Shown: positions 15,263-22,638 of the stretch, piece by piece
How positions within the stretch are numbered: position 1 is the stretch's first letter
Layout of the letters: every line of letters begins with the position of its first letter
Source of the DNA: an uncultured Nostocoides sp.
GTDB lineage: Bacteria > Actinomycetota > Actinomycetes > Actinomycetales > Dermatophilaceae
NCBI GenBank assembly: GCA_936931335.1
Contig: CAKZIH010000026.1
Span: forward strand, 1 to 22,638
DNA length: 22,638 nt
Direction: 5' to 3'
The notes under the pieces: model-generated
Databases searched by the model: none
The model's input: only the letters and a program-made list of their open reading frames with translations
Told to the model about the DNA's origin: nothing
Made by a program: the position numbers and the translations under genes

Positions 15263-16970
15263 GATCCACCTCGACCCCGACCAGGATCGCGTCGCGACCG
15301 CCCCGGCCTCCAGCCGGCAAGTCGTGACGGCCGGGCCCGGATCCGGCAAGTCACATGTTGTCGGCGAGCGCTGTCGCTACCTTGTCGAGGAGGGCCTTTA
15401 CCCGGACCAGATCCTGGTGCTCTCATTTTCGAACGCCGCCGTGGGCGTCGTACGATCTCGAACCGTCGACGTGGTGGATGCCGGCCAGGGGGTGACCGTG
15501 TCGACCCTGGATGCGTTGGCTCGCCGGATCCTCGAGCACGACGGTGAGGCGGCTGACCTGTCCTTCGACGCCGTCATCAGGGGAGCCACGAGGGCGTTGC
15601 AGGAAAGTTCCGAACCTCTGCTGGACGACGTCAGACACCTCATCGTGGATGAGGTCCAGGACGTCGTGGGTATTCGCGCACGCTTCCTCGGAGACCTGCT
15701 AACCAAGGGACTTGATCCAGGAGCGGGGTTCACCCTCCTGGGAGACCCGCTCCAGGGCATCTACGACTTCCAGATCACCCAAAAGGACCCTTGGACCTCC
15801 GAGAGCCTGCTCGACGTCCTTCGGTGCACGCAGGCGCCGGTGCAGGTCGAGCTTCGAGGTCAGTACCGAGCACTGCGAGGGGACGCCGCGCTCGGAGCAG
15901 CCCAACGCACCGCCATGCTGACTAGCCCCCCTAACCAGCAGATGATCCTGGCGCGTGGAACTGCCGCGAATCTCTCGCCGCTCGGCCCCCTCGACGACGA
16001 GGCAGTCGAGATGATCCGTCGGTGGTCCGGCACCACCGCCCTCCTCTGCGACACCAATGCCAGAGCGGCCCTCACGTCGGATCTCCTCGCCAGTCTCGGG
16101 CTTGCAAACGAACTCCAGGGGAGGGCGACCGATCCGCTCCTCACCCCCGACATCGCCCGGATCCTCGCTGACCATCCCTCATCCGTCATCGATCGCGAGA
16201 CCTTCCGCACCCGCGGTGAGGAGCGAGGGGTCGCCGATCCCGACGGGCTGTGGCGCGAGCTGACCCGTGTGACCGACTCTTGGCGTCATATCGACATCCG
16301 CGACCTGGCCCTCAAGCTGGGATCGGCACGAATCCCCCGCAGCCTGCTGCGTCAGCCCGACGGGCGCATCCGGGTGTCCACGGTCCATCGCGCCAAGGGA
16401 CTTGAGTTCGACAACGTGGTACTGGTCGACCACGACGCGTGGGCTCATGGGGGGGACGAGCGCGCGGAGGCACGAGTCCTCTTCGTGGCGCTCTCCCGGG
16501 CCCGCTCGAAACTCACCACGGCGAGTGGGTGCTCGCTGCGCCGCTGGGGGCTTGACAAGAAGACCGGCGTGTGGCGCAGAGCCGCGGCCCGGGGGCGCGG
16601 AACAACAGCGATCGTCCTGGAGCCGAACCACATCACATCAACGCAGCCCGTGCCCGGTCAGCCGGCCGACGTGGCGGGCAGGGGTGTCGATTGGATCCCG
16701 ATCGAGCACATCACCGACGAGGCCGGCGCAGAACTGCCCTGCTGGGTGCTGACCATCGACGGCCACGAGATCTCCCGCACGACCGCGGATTTCGGGCGAT
16801 ACATCCGCGCCATCACCTCGGATGACAGGCGGCCGGCCATCCAGGGTGGCAGGCTCGACGGAGTGATGACCGTCACCGGGTCTCCCCAGAGGGAGGGTGC
16901 CGGCAAGAACGGCCTGTGGTTGGGGGGCCGTGTGAGCGGCCCCGTCTACTTCGAATGGGAGCGCCGATGA
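15255..16970 (+). CDS. Short UvrD/PcrA-like SF1 helicase with unusual C-terminal domain
   Basis: The 571-residue protein has SF1A helicase motifs: Q-motif-like DPDQDRVA at the N-terminus, Walker A GPGSGKS (27-33), motif Ia SFSNAAVG, motif II DEVQD (132-136), motif III GDPLQGIYDF, motif V VSTVHRAKGLEFDNV (about 373-387) and motif VI FVALSRARS. It is shorter than PcrA/UvrD (usually about 650-750), so the 1B/2B subdomains must be reduced. After the helicase core there are about 140 residues, including WIPIEHI and a C-terminal GLWLGGRVSGPVYFEWERR, that I do not recognise. The ATG overlaps the stop of the upstream gene (ATGACTGA), and its own stop overlaps the drmA start (ATGA), so the products are probably made in set ratios. 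Confidence 0.85.
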   Translation: MTEIHLDPDQDRVATAPASSRQVVTAGPGSGKSHVVGERCRYLVEEGLYPDQILVLSFSNAAVGVVRSRTVDVVDAGQGVTVSTLDALARRILEHDGEAADLSFDAVIRGATRALQESSEPLLDDVRHLIVDEVQDVVGIRARFLGDLLTKGLDPGAGFTLLGDPLQGIYDFQITQKDPWTSESLLDVLRCTQAPVQVELRGQYRALRGDAALGAAQRTAMLTSPPNQQMILARGTAANLSPLGPLDDEAVEMIRRWSGTTALLCDTNARAALTSDLLASLGLANELQGRATDPLLTPDIARILADHPSSVIDRETFRTRGEERGVADPDGLWRELTRVTDSWRHIDIRDLALKLGSARIPRSLLRQPDGRIRVSTVHRAKGLEFDNVVLVDHDAWAHGGDERAEARVLFVALSRARSKLTTASGCSLRRWGLDKKTGVWRRAAARGRGTTAIVLEPNHITSTQPVPGQPADVAGRGVDWIPIEHITDEAGAELPCWVLTIDGHEISRTTADFGRYIRAITSDDRRPAIQGGRLDGVMTVTGSPQREGAGKNGLWLGGRVSGPVYFEWERR

Positions 16971-19900
16971 CCGGCTTCGATCGGGACTACCAGGTCCGCG
17001 AGCTCATGCTGAGGCGCCTGCGTGAGGACCTGTTGGGTGGCCCGGAGGACGCAGAGATCAAAGACGAACCGCTGAGTCGCTTCGTGGTGGGCGTCCTCTA
17101 CCCCGCCGTGGCCGACGACCCACGGGATGTCCCGGCCAGCGTGGAGGACACCTCCCTGTCCGATGTCGAGGCGGAGAGCATGGGTGTTGGGGGTGAGACT
17201 ACGGCCGACCCGGGGGTGGCGCTCTCCAAGGTGCGCTACCCGCGATCCATGGGGCTCACGGTCTCGGTGGCCGCCCACCGCGGTGCCTCGCTCGACGTCA
17301 CCGTCGATGCCGCCTCATATGAACGGGATGGAGAGGTATGGCGACGTTCGGACCTGCCGCCTTGGACCCACGTCGTCAGCCTCGGCGAGCCTGGTCGCGG
17401 CATTATCGCTGTCGTCGAGGGACAGTTGGAGCTGCAGTACCACGTGCGGGCCCCCCAGAACGGTGTGGTGTCGTTGACCCTGACGCTCATCAACATCCAG
17501 AGGGCGGCGCGCGGTGCACGCGACGGATCGTGCTGGTTCCATCCGCAGATCCGAGTCACGCCGGTGGGCGCCGGGTTCACGCCTCGTCCCGCGGTTCGTG
17601 GAATCGGCGCGGACGAGCGGGAGGTCGAGTCACAGAATCTCCTCTTCCGAGATGTCAGCTCGTACGCCGTCGGACATGGCTGCGCCGTGCAGTGGCAGGG
17701 CGACCATCCGAACGAGATCTCGACCACCTTCCTGCCCAGGCATGAGCTGCTGCTCAGCAAGGCGGCAGGCGGTGAGGGCCTGGCCCTGGGGATGGAGAGC
17801 CTCGCCGGCGATCGGAAACTGCTCGTGCTCGAGGACCTGGCCCTGGGCTACGAGGCGTGGATAGATGGCCTTAGGGACCGAGCGCAGGAACTCTCCCGGG
17901 AGGATGCCGACACCCTCACGCGTCATATCGCAGAGGCCGGCGAGACCGCGAGACGCATCCGAGACGGCATCGCCCTCCTTCGCGGGGACGAGACGGTCTT
18001 CCAGGCCTTTCGACTCATGAGCCTGGCAATGGCACAGCAACGGAGCCGCCAGGAACACCACCGTTCCGGTAGGCACGGAGATCCGGTGAGCACCGCCCGC
18101 GCCGCTTGGCGGCCCTTCCAGATCGCCTTCATCCTCACGAACCTCAGGGGAGTCGCGGACCCGCAGCACCAAGACCGGGACATCGCCGACGTCCTCTGGT
18201 TCCCGACCGGTGGCGGCAAGACAGAGGCCTACCTCGGCCTCATCGGGGTCGCGATCCTTCTGCGCCGACTACGCGACTCCGACGCCGGTGGCGTGTCTGT
18301 CCTGATGCGTTACACACTCCGGCTCCTGACCCTGCAGCAGTATCAGAGGGCCACCGGCCTCATCTGCGCCCTCGAGTGGGTCCGCGCGCATCACCTCCCG
18401 GACGCAACTCCGATCTCCATCGGGCTATGGGTTGGCCAGGCATCGACACCGAACTCGATCAAGGACGCTCAGACCGCGCTCAATCAAGCACGCAAGGGAC
18501 GGTCGTTGGGCGACGACCAGGACCGCAGCGACCCGGTACAGCTCCGGAGGTGTGCTTGGTGCGGGCACACGTTGGATCATCGCAACTATCAGATCGTCGA
18601 TGGGACCTCGATGCGTGTGTCGTGCGGGAATGACGCCTGCGTCTTCCGCAACGGCCTGCCCGTCCACATCGTCGACGAGGACGTGTACGCGAACCGGCCG
18701 TCCCTGGTCATCGCCACAGTCGACAAGTTCGCCATGATGCCCTGGAAACGCGAGGTGGGTGCGCTGCTTGGGGTCGAGGGTGCCGTCCACGGTCGTGACC
18801 AGGTCATCCTGCCGCCCGACCTGATTGTCCAGGACGAGCTGCATCTGATCAGTGGCCCGCTCGGCACGGTCGTCGCTCTCTACGAGACGGCAGTCGATGC
18901 GATCGCAGGAATCACAGCTCGGCCGAAGGTCGTGGCCTCGACCGCCACGATCCGGCGCGCCTCGGACCAGGTCCGTGCGGTCTTCGCCCGTGAGGCCCGG
19001 CAGTTTCCACCCCCGGGCCTGTCGCACCGCGACTCCTACTTCGCGGTCGAGGCCACCAAGGTCGAGAAAGCCTCCCGGGAATACGCGGGTGTGATGGCCC
19101 CTGGTGCCAGCCACGCCACGCTGATGGTGCGTGTGTACTCCTCGCTGCTGCAGTCGGCCTCCCAGGTCCCGGTTGATGACCCCGAGGCCGACCTCTATTG
19201 GACCCTGCTCGGCTACTTCAACAGTCTCCGGGTGCTAGGCGCCGCATACATCCAGGTCCTCGACGACGTTCGCGATCACATGAAGGTGATCGCATCACGG
19301 CGCGGTGAGCCGGTCCGTCACATCCGTGAGCCGCGAGAAATGACCTCGCGCAAGAAATCGAGCGAGATACCGCGGGAGCTGGAGATCCTGGAGCGTCCAC
19401 GTGGGCATGACGACGCCGCGGACACCGTGCTGGCAACCAATATGATTTCTGTGGGCGTGGATGTCGATCGTCTTGGGCTCATGATCATGATGGGGCAACC
19501 GCAGACCAGTGCCGAGTACATCCAGGCCACGTCTCGGGTGGGACGCCAGCGCCCCGGGCTGGTAGTGACCCTCTACAACGCCTCACGCAGCCGCGACCTG
19601 TCCCACTACGAGAACTTCGCGGCCTACCACCGCATGCTCTATCGCCATGTGGAAGCCACAGGGGCCACGCCTCTCGCGCCTCGTGCCCGCGACCGAGCCC
19701 TGCACGCGGTTCTCGTGTCGATGGCCCGGCACCGGATCCCGCAGGCGGCGCCTGACCGAGCCGCCGGAGACGCTGCGGAGTGGGAGGGGCAACTCAGGGA
19801 GCAGGTCGAGCTTATCTGCCAGCGCCTCGGCATGATCGCGGGCGCCGATCGAGTCACCCCTGCCGACGAGACCGAGGAGCGCATCCGGGCCGAGCTTGAC

Positions 19901-20125
19901 CGTCTGGTCGAGGAGTGGACAGAGGCCGGGCCAGTGACCCATTACGAAGGTTGGTTCTCAAAAGCCCCCGGCGCGCTCCTGGTGCCAGCAGGGGCCCAAC
20001 TCGGACAGACCCGCACGACCCACCTCGATTTCCCCCCACAGGCACCCCCCTGGCCAACCCTGACCAGCATGCGTGATGTCGACGCCGAGGCGAGGGTCTA
20101 CCTGCTCCGCGACAAGGATAGATAG
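16967..20125 (+). CDS. drmA: DISARM-type helicase DrmA
   Basis: The 1,052-residue protein has the features of the DISARM helicase. A roughly 400-residue N-terminal region precedes the motor. The motor has Walker A PTGGGKTEAYLG (413-424), a four-Cys zinc module between motifs I and II (CAWC at 529-532 and CGNDAC near 560), a DELH Walker B (623-626) in QDELHLISGPLGT, STATIRRA, VGVDVDRLG and the motif VI TSRVGRQRPG (855-864). QDELHLISGPLGT and TSRVGR are characteristic of DrmA and DruE/DUF1998-linked helicases. In DISARM, DrmA works with DrmB as the core complex that limits phage DNA. I chose the ATG at 16967 because it overlaps the previous stop and has a GGGAG ribosome site; a GTG at 16916 would add 17 residues. 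DrmB begins two bases after its stop. Confidence 0.88.
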   Translation: MTGFDRDYQVRELMLRRLREDLLGGPEDAEIKDEPLSRFVVGVLYPAVADDPRDVPASVEDTSLSDVEAESMGVGGETTADPGVALSKVRYPRSMGLTVSVAAHRGASLDVTVDAASYERDGEVWRRSDLPPWTHVVSLGEPGRGIIAVVEGQLELQYHVRAPQNGVVSLTLTLINIQRAARGARDGSCWFHPQIRVTPVGAGFTPRPAVRGIGADEREVESQNLLFRDVSSYAVGHGCAVQWQGDHPNEISTTFLPRHELLLSKAAGGEGLALGMESLAGDRKLLVLEDLALGYEAWIDGLRDRAQELSREDADTLTRHIAEAGETARRIRDGIALLRGDETVFQAFRLMSLAMAQQRSRQEHHRSGRHGDPVSTARAAWRPFQIAFILTNLRGVADPQHQDRDIADVLWFPTGGGKTEAYLGLIGVAILLRRLRDSDAGGVSVLMRYTLRLLTLQQYQRATGLICALEWVRAHHLPDATPISIGLWVGQASTPNSIKDAQTALNQARKGRSLGDDQDRSDPVQLRRCAWCGHTLDHRNYQIVDGTSMRVSCGNDACVFRNGLPVHIVDEDVYANRPSLVIATVDKFAMMPWKREVGALLGVEGAVHGRDQVILPPDLIVQDELHLISGPLGTVVALYETAVDAIAGITARPKVVASTATIRRASDQVRAVFAREARQFPPPGLSHRDSYFAVEATKVEKASREYAGVMAPGASHATLMVRVYSSLLQSASQVPVDDPEADLYWTLLGYFNSLRVLGAAYIQVLDDVRDHMKVIASRRGEPVRHIREPREMTSRKKSSEIPRELEILERPRGHDDAADTVLATNMISVGVDVDRLGLMIMMGQPQTSAEYIQATSRVGRQRPGLVVTLYNASRSRDLSHYENFAAYHRMLYRHVEATGATPLAPRARDRALHAVLVSMARHRIPQAAPDRAAGDAAEWEGQLREQVELICQRLGMIAGADRVTPADETEERIRAELDRLVEEWTEAGPVTHYEGWFSKAPGALLVPAGAQLGQTRTTHLDFPPQAPPWPTLTSMRDVDAEARVYLLRDKDR

Positions 20126-20127
20126 TC

Positions 20128-21873
20128 ATGGCCCTCAACAGGCAGATCGTGGCGACGACCCGTCGCTCCAACCTGGTGTCGACCTTCGGGGTCGGCGCCT
20201 TGCTCCCGTCTGAGGACGACAGCTTCATGATCGCGGGCCTCGACGAGTGGCCGGGATGTGATTCCTGGGAGGGCGACGAGGTGGTCTCGGAGCCGCGCCT
20301 GGCTGCAAGCCTCGGCGTCCGAGGGTTCCGCAGCCCCTCCACCTGGCGCAAGGAGGGCGACGTGCCGGCACGGCGGTTCCCGCGGTGGGCCTTCTGCACC
20401 AACCCGGACTGCCGACGACTGGGCCCGTGGTGGGCCGTCTCCGACCCAGCGAAGCGACGATGTGGGGATTGCTACGCATCTCTGTCCCCCTCGCGCTTCG
20501 TCAGTTGCTGCGTGTCCGGGCACATCGAGGACTTCCCGTACATCGTGTGGGTCCACGAAGGCCATGTTGAGGAGCCGAAGACTCACAAGCTGCGGCTACG
20601 TGCTCAAGGGGTCAGCTCCGCGCTGTCCGACCTCGTGGTGGAGTGCTCCTGCGGACGGAAGCGATCGATGGAGGGGGCCTTCGATCGAGGGGCCCTTCGG
20701 GGGTTGAAGTCGTGCTCCGGCGGCCGCCCGTGGCTACGGAACAACGAGAGAGGGTGCCGAGAAGAGCTCCGCACCCTCCAGCGTGGGTCCTCGAACGTTT
20801 GGTTCCCCCAGACCCGGAGCGCGATCTCGATTCCATCGCCACGGCAGTCCGCTGAGGCCTTCGTGCATGACCGCCTGCGCCTCTTCGAGAATGCGACCGC
20901 CGAAATCCTAGCAAGTATGAAGCTGCCCCCCGGTGTAACCGAGGACCTGGTCGTCCAGGCCTTCCGGCGGATCACCAACCCGGCGATCACTCCGGAGCGC
21001 CCCACGGACGCTGACCTTCGTGCACAGGAGTATTCCGCCTTGTGCGCGGGACTGGACGATCCCGAGACGAGCACCCAGTTCCAGTGTGCCGAGGTCGATC
21101 TCACCGGCAGCGACACCCCTCCGATCATCAAACAGGTCTCCCGGGTGAGCCGCCTGCGGGAAGTCCGGGCCCTTGTCGGGTTCACCCGCGTCTATCCCGC
21201 CTCGGACGAGAAGGCCGTGACCGTCGCGCCGCTCACCGAGGACACGCAGCCCACCTGGTACCCCGCAATCGAGGTCCTGGGTGAGGGGGTGTTCGTCCAG
21301 CTCGACGGAGCCGAGCTAGATCGTTGGGCCACCAGCCAATTCGCCGTCCACCGATCACGGCTGCTCGAGGAGGCGAGGGATCGGTCCGGCCCGTCGGCGC
21401 TGGCCACTACGTTGGATCTGGCACCAAGGGCCGTGGCCCTACATTCCCTGGCCCACCTGCTCATCGACGAGATGTCGTTGACCGCCGGATATCCCGCCGG
21501 CTCGCTCAGAGAACGCGTCTACGACGGCGAGGGTCAGGCAGGTGTGCTGGTATACACGGCCACCGCAGACAGCGCAGGCTCCCTGGGCGGACTCGCTGCG
21601 CTCAGCGACAAGGACCGGTTCGCCGGCTTGTTGCTCTCGGGGGTGGACCGAGCGCACTGGTGCACGTCTGACCCCGTGTGCATCGAATCGGAGGCCAACG
21701 GTGTCGACGGACTGAACCTTGCGGCTTGCCACGCGTGCCTGCTCGTTCCGGAGACGAGCTGCGAGCGTTTCAATCTTGTGCTTGATCGTGCATGCCTGAT
21801 CGGCACACCGGAGGAGGAGAGCGCGGGTCTCTTCGGAGACTTCCCTACCGCTGTCCACCGCCTGCGCACCTGA
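20128..21873 (+). CDS. drmB: DUF1998-domain protein DrmB
   Basis: The 581-residue protein starts with RRSNLVSTFGVGALLPSE, the N-terminal signature of DrmB. A zinc-ribbon-like stretch follows, with CTNPDC (90-95) and CGDC, then CCVSGHIEDFPY and a further CSCGRK. The C-terminal DUF1998 region contains ALHSLAHLLIDEMSL, GVLVYTATADSAGSLGGLAAL and a Cys cluster beginning at Cys512 (DPVC, ACHAC, SC). DrmB has no catalytic motif of its own and forms the core complex with DrmA in DISARM. The ATG lies two bases after the DrmA stop, so the pair is surely coupled. No phospholipase D gene (DrmC), the usual next gene, follows; the downstream gene is a small winged-helix-like protein. Confidence 0.88.
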   Translation: MALNRQIVATTRRSNLVSTFGVGALLPSEDDSFMIAGLDEWPGCDSWEGDEVVSEPRLAASLGVRGFRSPSTWRKEGDVPARRFPRWAFCTNPDCRRLGPWWAVSDPAKRRCGDCYASLSPSRFVSCCVSGHIEDFPYIVWVHEGHVEEPKTHKLRLRAQGVSSALSDLVVECSCGRKRSMEGAFDRGALRGLKSCSGGRPWLRNNERGCREELRTLQRGSSNVWFPQTRSAISIPSPRQSAEAFVHDRLRLFENATAEILASMKLPPGVTEDLVVQAFRRITNPAITPERPTDADLRAQEYSALCAGLDDPETSTQFQCAEVDLTGSDTPPIIKQVSRVSRLREVRALVGFTRVYPASDEKAVTVAPLTEDTQPTWYPAIEVLGEGVFVQLDGAELDRWATSQFAVHRSRLLEEARDRSGPSALATTLDLAPRAVALHSLAHLLIDEMSLTAGYPAGSLRERVYDGEGQAGVLVYTATADSAGSLGGLAALSDKDRFAGLLLSGVDRAHWCTSDPVCIESEANGVDGLNLAACHACLLVPETSCERFNLVLDRACLIGTPEEESAGLFGDFPTAVHRLRT

Positions 21874-21931
21874 AGCGGACTGATCGGCAAGCCTCTTCCG
21901 TCAGGGAGCGTCGCGCTGTCAAGCTCACTTC

Positions 21932-22171
21932 ATGGCGACGCGAGACGACTTGATGACTTGGGTGCACGAGTCCCTTCGGCAGCGTGGCGGCAGCGGGACC
22001 GTCGTCGAAGTTGCGAAGGACATCTGGCAGGCGCACGAGATGGACCTCCGCCAGTCCGGCGATCTCTTCTACACGTGGCAGTACGACATGCGTTGGGCTG
22101 CCACCAAATTGCGCCAGACGGGCCGCCTGGCGGAGGCCGAGGGTCGCAAAGGGCTTTGGCGTCTTCGGTGA
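21932..22171 (+). CDS. Small winged-helix-like protein (Mrr N-terminal-like)
   Basis: The 79-residue protein reads as a compact winged-helix fold: an opening helix LMTWVHESLRQRGGSGTVVEVAKDIWQAH, then DLFYTWQYDMRWAATKLRQTG, a recognition-helix-like segment, and GLWRL as the final strand. The pattern of VVEVAK...WAA..LR..G resembles the N-terminal winged helix of Mrr-type restriction proteins and related small proteins near restriction genes. No nuclease domain is attached. It starts 58 bases after drmB with no clear ribosome site, so it may be leaderless or read through. It could regulate the defence operon or bind DNA for it; neither is shown by the sequence. Confidence 0.65.
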   Translation: MATRDDLMTWVHESLRQRGGSGTVVEVAKDIWQAHEMDLRQSGDLFYTWQYDMRWAATKLRQTGRLAEAEGRKGLWRLR

Positions 22172-22200
22172 GTCGGGCGGGTCCTGGTGGGCAGCGATGG

Positions 22201-22638
22201 TTAGGTGACCGTCCACTGTTGCTTCCAGTAATGCCGGGCGCACGACACAGCGGGGTGGGACCAGAGCGCTTGCGACGAAGCGCGCCGGGCCGGCCCATCT
22301 CCCTCCGCTGCGCCCTCCACGCCGCGGCGCACGGTCTTCGCGCCCACCGGAAGCAGAGCATCCTCAGCTGGCGGCTGCGATGAGAAGCACGGGTCTTGCG
22401 TGTCGGCAGGGCGGGCGGTTCGGCCTACGGGCTGATCAGGCCCGCCCGACCGCAGGCTCCCCCGACACAGCTGGAACTCGTTGCCATCGGGGTCGACCAG
22501 CTCGACGACCTCCCCGCCCGCCCCGCGGCCGCGGCCCACCCCACCGGACACCTGATGGAGCTCAGCCGGGCCGTCGAGGACCTGCGCGTCGACCTCGAAG
22601 CCGAACCCGCGGCCCGAGAGGCCGGCGCCGAGGTCGTG
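22201..22638 (-). CDS. Possible VOC (glyoxalase-like) protein fragment, cut by the window edge
   Basis: A minus-strand frame is open from the right edge to a TAA at 22201. Near the edge it reads GGEVVELVDPDGNEFQLC, and DPDGNEF followed by a hydrophobic end is typical of the last strand of VOC/glyoxalase-like proteins. The remaining 85 or so residues after that motif are not family-like, and VOC proteins normally end soon after it, so the gene may be degenerate or the call wrong. The plus strand also has an open frame here, with GHLMELSRAVEDLRVDLEAE, so the coding strand is not settled. Nothing else was recognised between 22172 and 22440. Confidence 0.3.
   Translation of the reverse strand, partial: HDLGAGLSGRGFGFEVDAQVLDGPAELHQVSGGVGRGRGAGGEVVELVDPDGNEFQLCRGSLRSGGPDQPVGRTARPADTQDPCFSSQPPAEDALLPVGAKTVRRGVEGAAEGDGPARRASSQALWSHPAVSCARHYWKQQWTVT

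Noticed and set aside
13823..15349. 508-codon minus-strand open frame
   Set aside because: It is antisense to the helicase end of the giant fusion gene and shows no family motif.
20128..22171. A DrmC phospholipase D gene after drmB
   Set aside because: No HxKxxxxD motif in any frame after drmB within the window; the next gene is only 79 residues.
1..22638. CRISPR array, tRNA, rRNA or insertion-sequence transposase
   Set aside because: I saw no regularly spaced direct repeats, no cloverleaf-like tRNA sequence, no rRNA sequence and no transposase motif; the only repeats are the two palindromic copies and local hairpins.

Overview
The window is high-GC with strong G/C bias at third codon positions and looks like chromosomal DNA of an actinobacterium. 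The lipoprotein signal, GntR-type control and codon use fit. No 16S or other marker gene is present, so the genus cannot be given.

Left part (about 60-7,890) is a complete catabolic locus for a 5-modified ribose, most likely 5-methylthioribose and possibly 5-deoxyribose. A class II aldolase and a GntR/UTRA repressor are read leftwards. MtnA isomerase, a ribose-type ABC importer (lipoprotein, double ATPase, permease) and an MtnK kinase are read rightwards. The logic is import, phosphorylation at C1 (MtnK), isomerisation to the ribulose-1-phosphate (MtnA), then aldol cleavage to DHAP plus a 2-carbon aldehyde, as in the DHAP shunt. Two near-identical 15-bp palindromes, one in front of the aldolase and one in front of mtnA, are very likely the GntR operators. 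Two copies of a 40-bp palindromic repeat sit just beyond the outermost genes and bracket the locus.

Middle part (7,900-9,220) is decayed. It holds a pRiA4b ORF-3-like gene with a frameshift and an internal stop, about 300 bases with no recognisable gene, and a vsr mismatch endonuclease gene broken by a one-base frameshift. Next to vsr is an intact cytosine-5 DNA methyltransferase, read leftwards.

Right part (10,592-21,873) is the most interesting region. Four tightly coupled rightward genes diverge from the methyltransferase: a 1,556-residue protein joining a sacsin-like GHKL ATPase to an SF2 helicase; a short UvrD-like SF1 helicase; a DrmA-type DISARM helicase; and a DrmB-type DUF1998 protein. 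With the methyltransferase this resembles DISARM anti-phage defence, but DrmC (phospholipase D) and DrmD/DrmE are not present and the two extra ATPases take their place. I regard it as a variant or relative of DISARM that may not have been characterised. A small winged-helix-like protein follows, then about 470 bases of uncertain sequence with a possible VOC-family gene fragment at the right edge.
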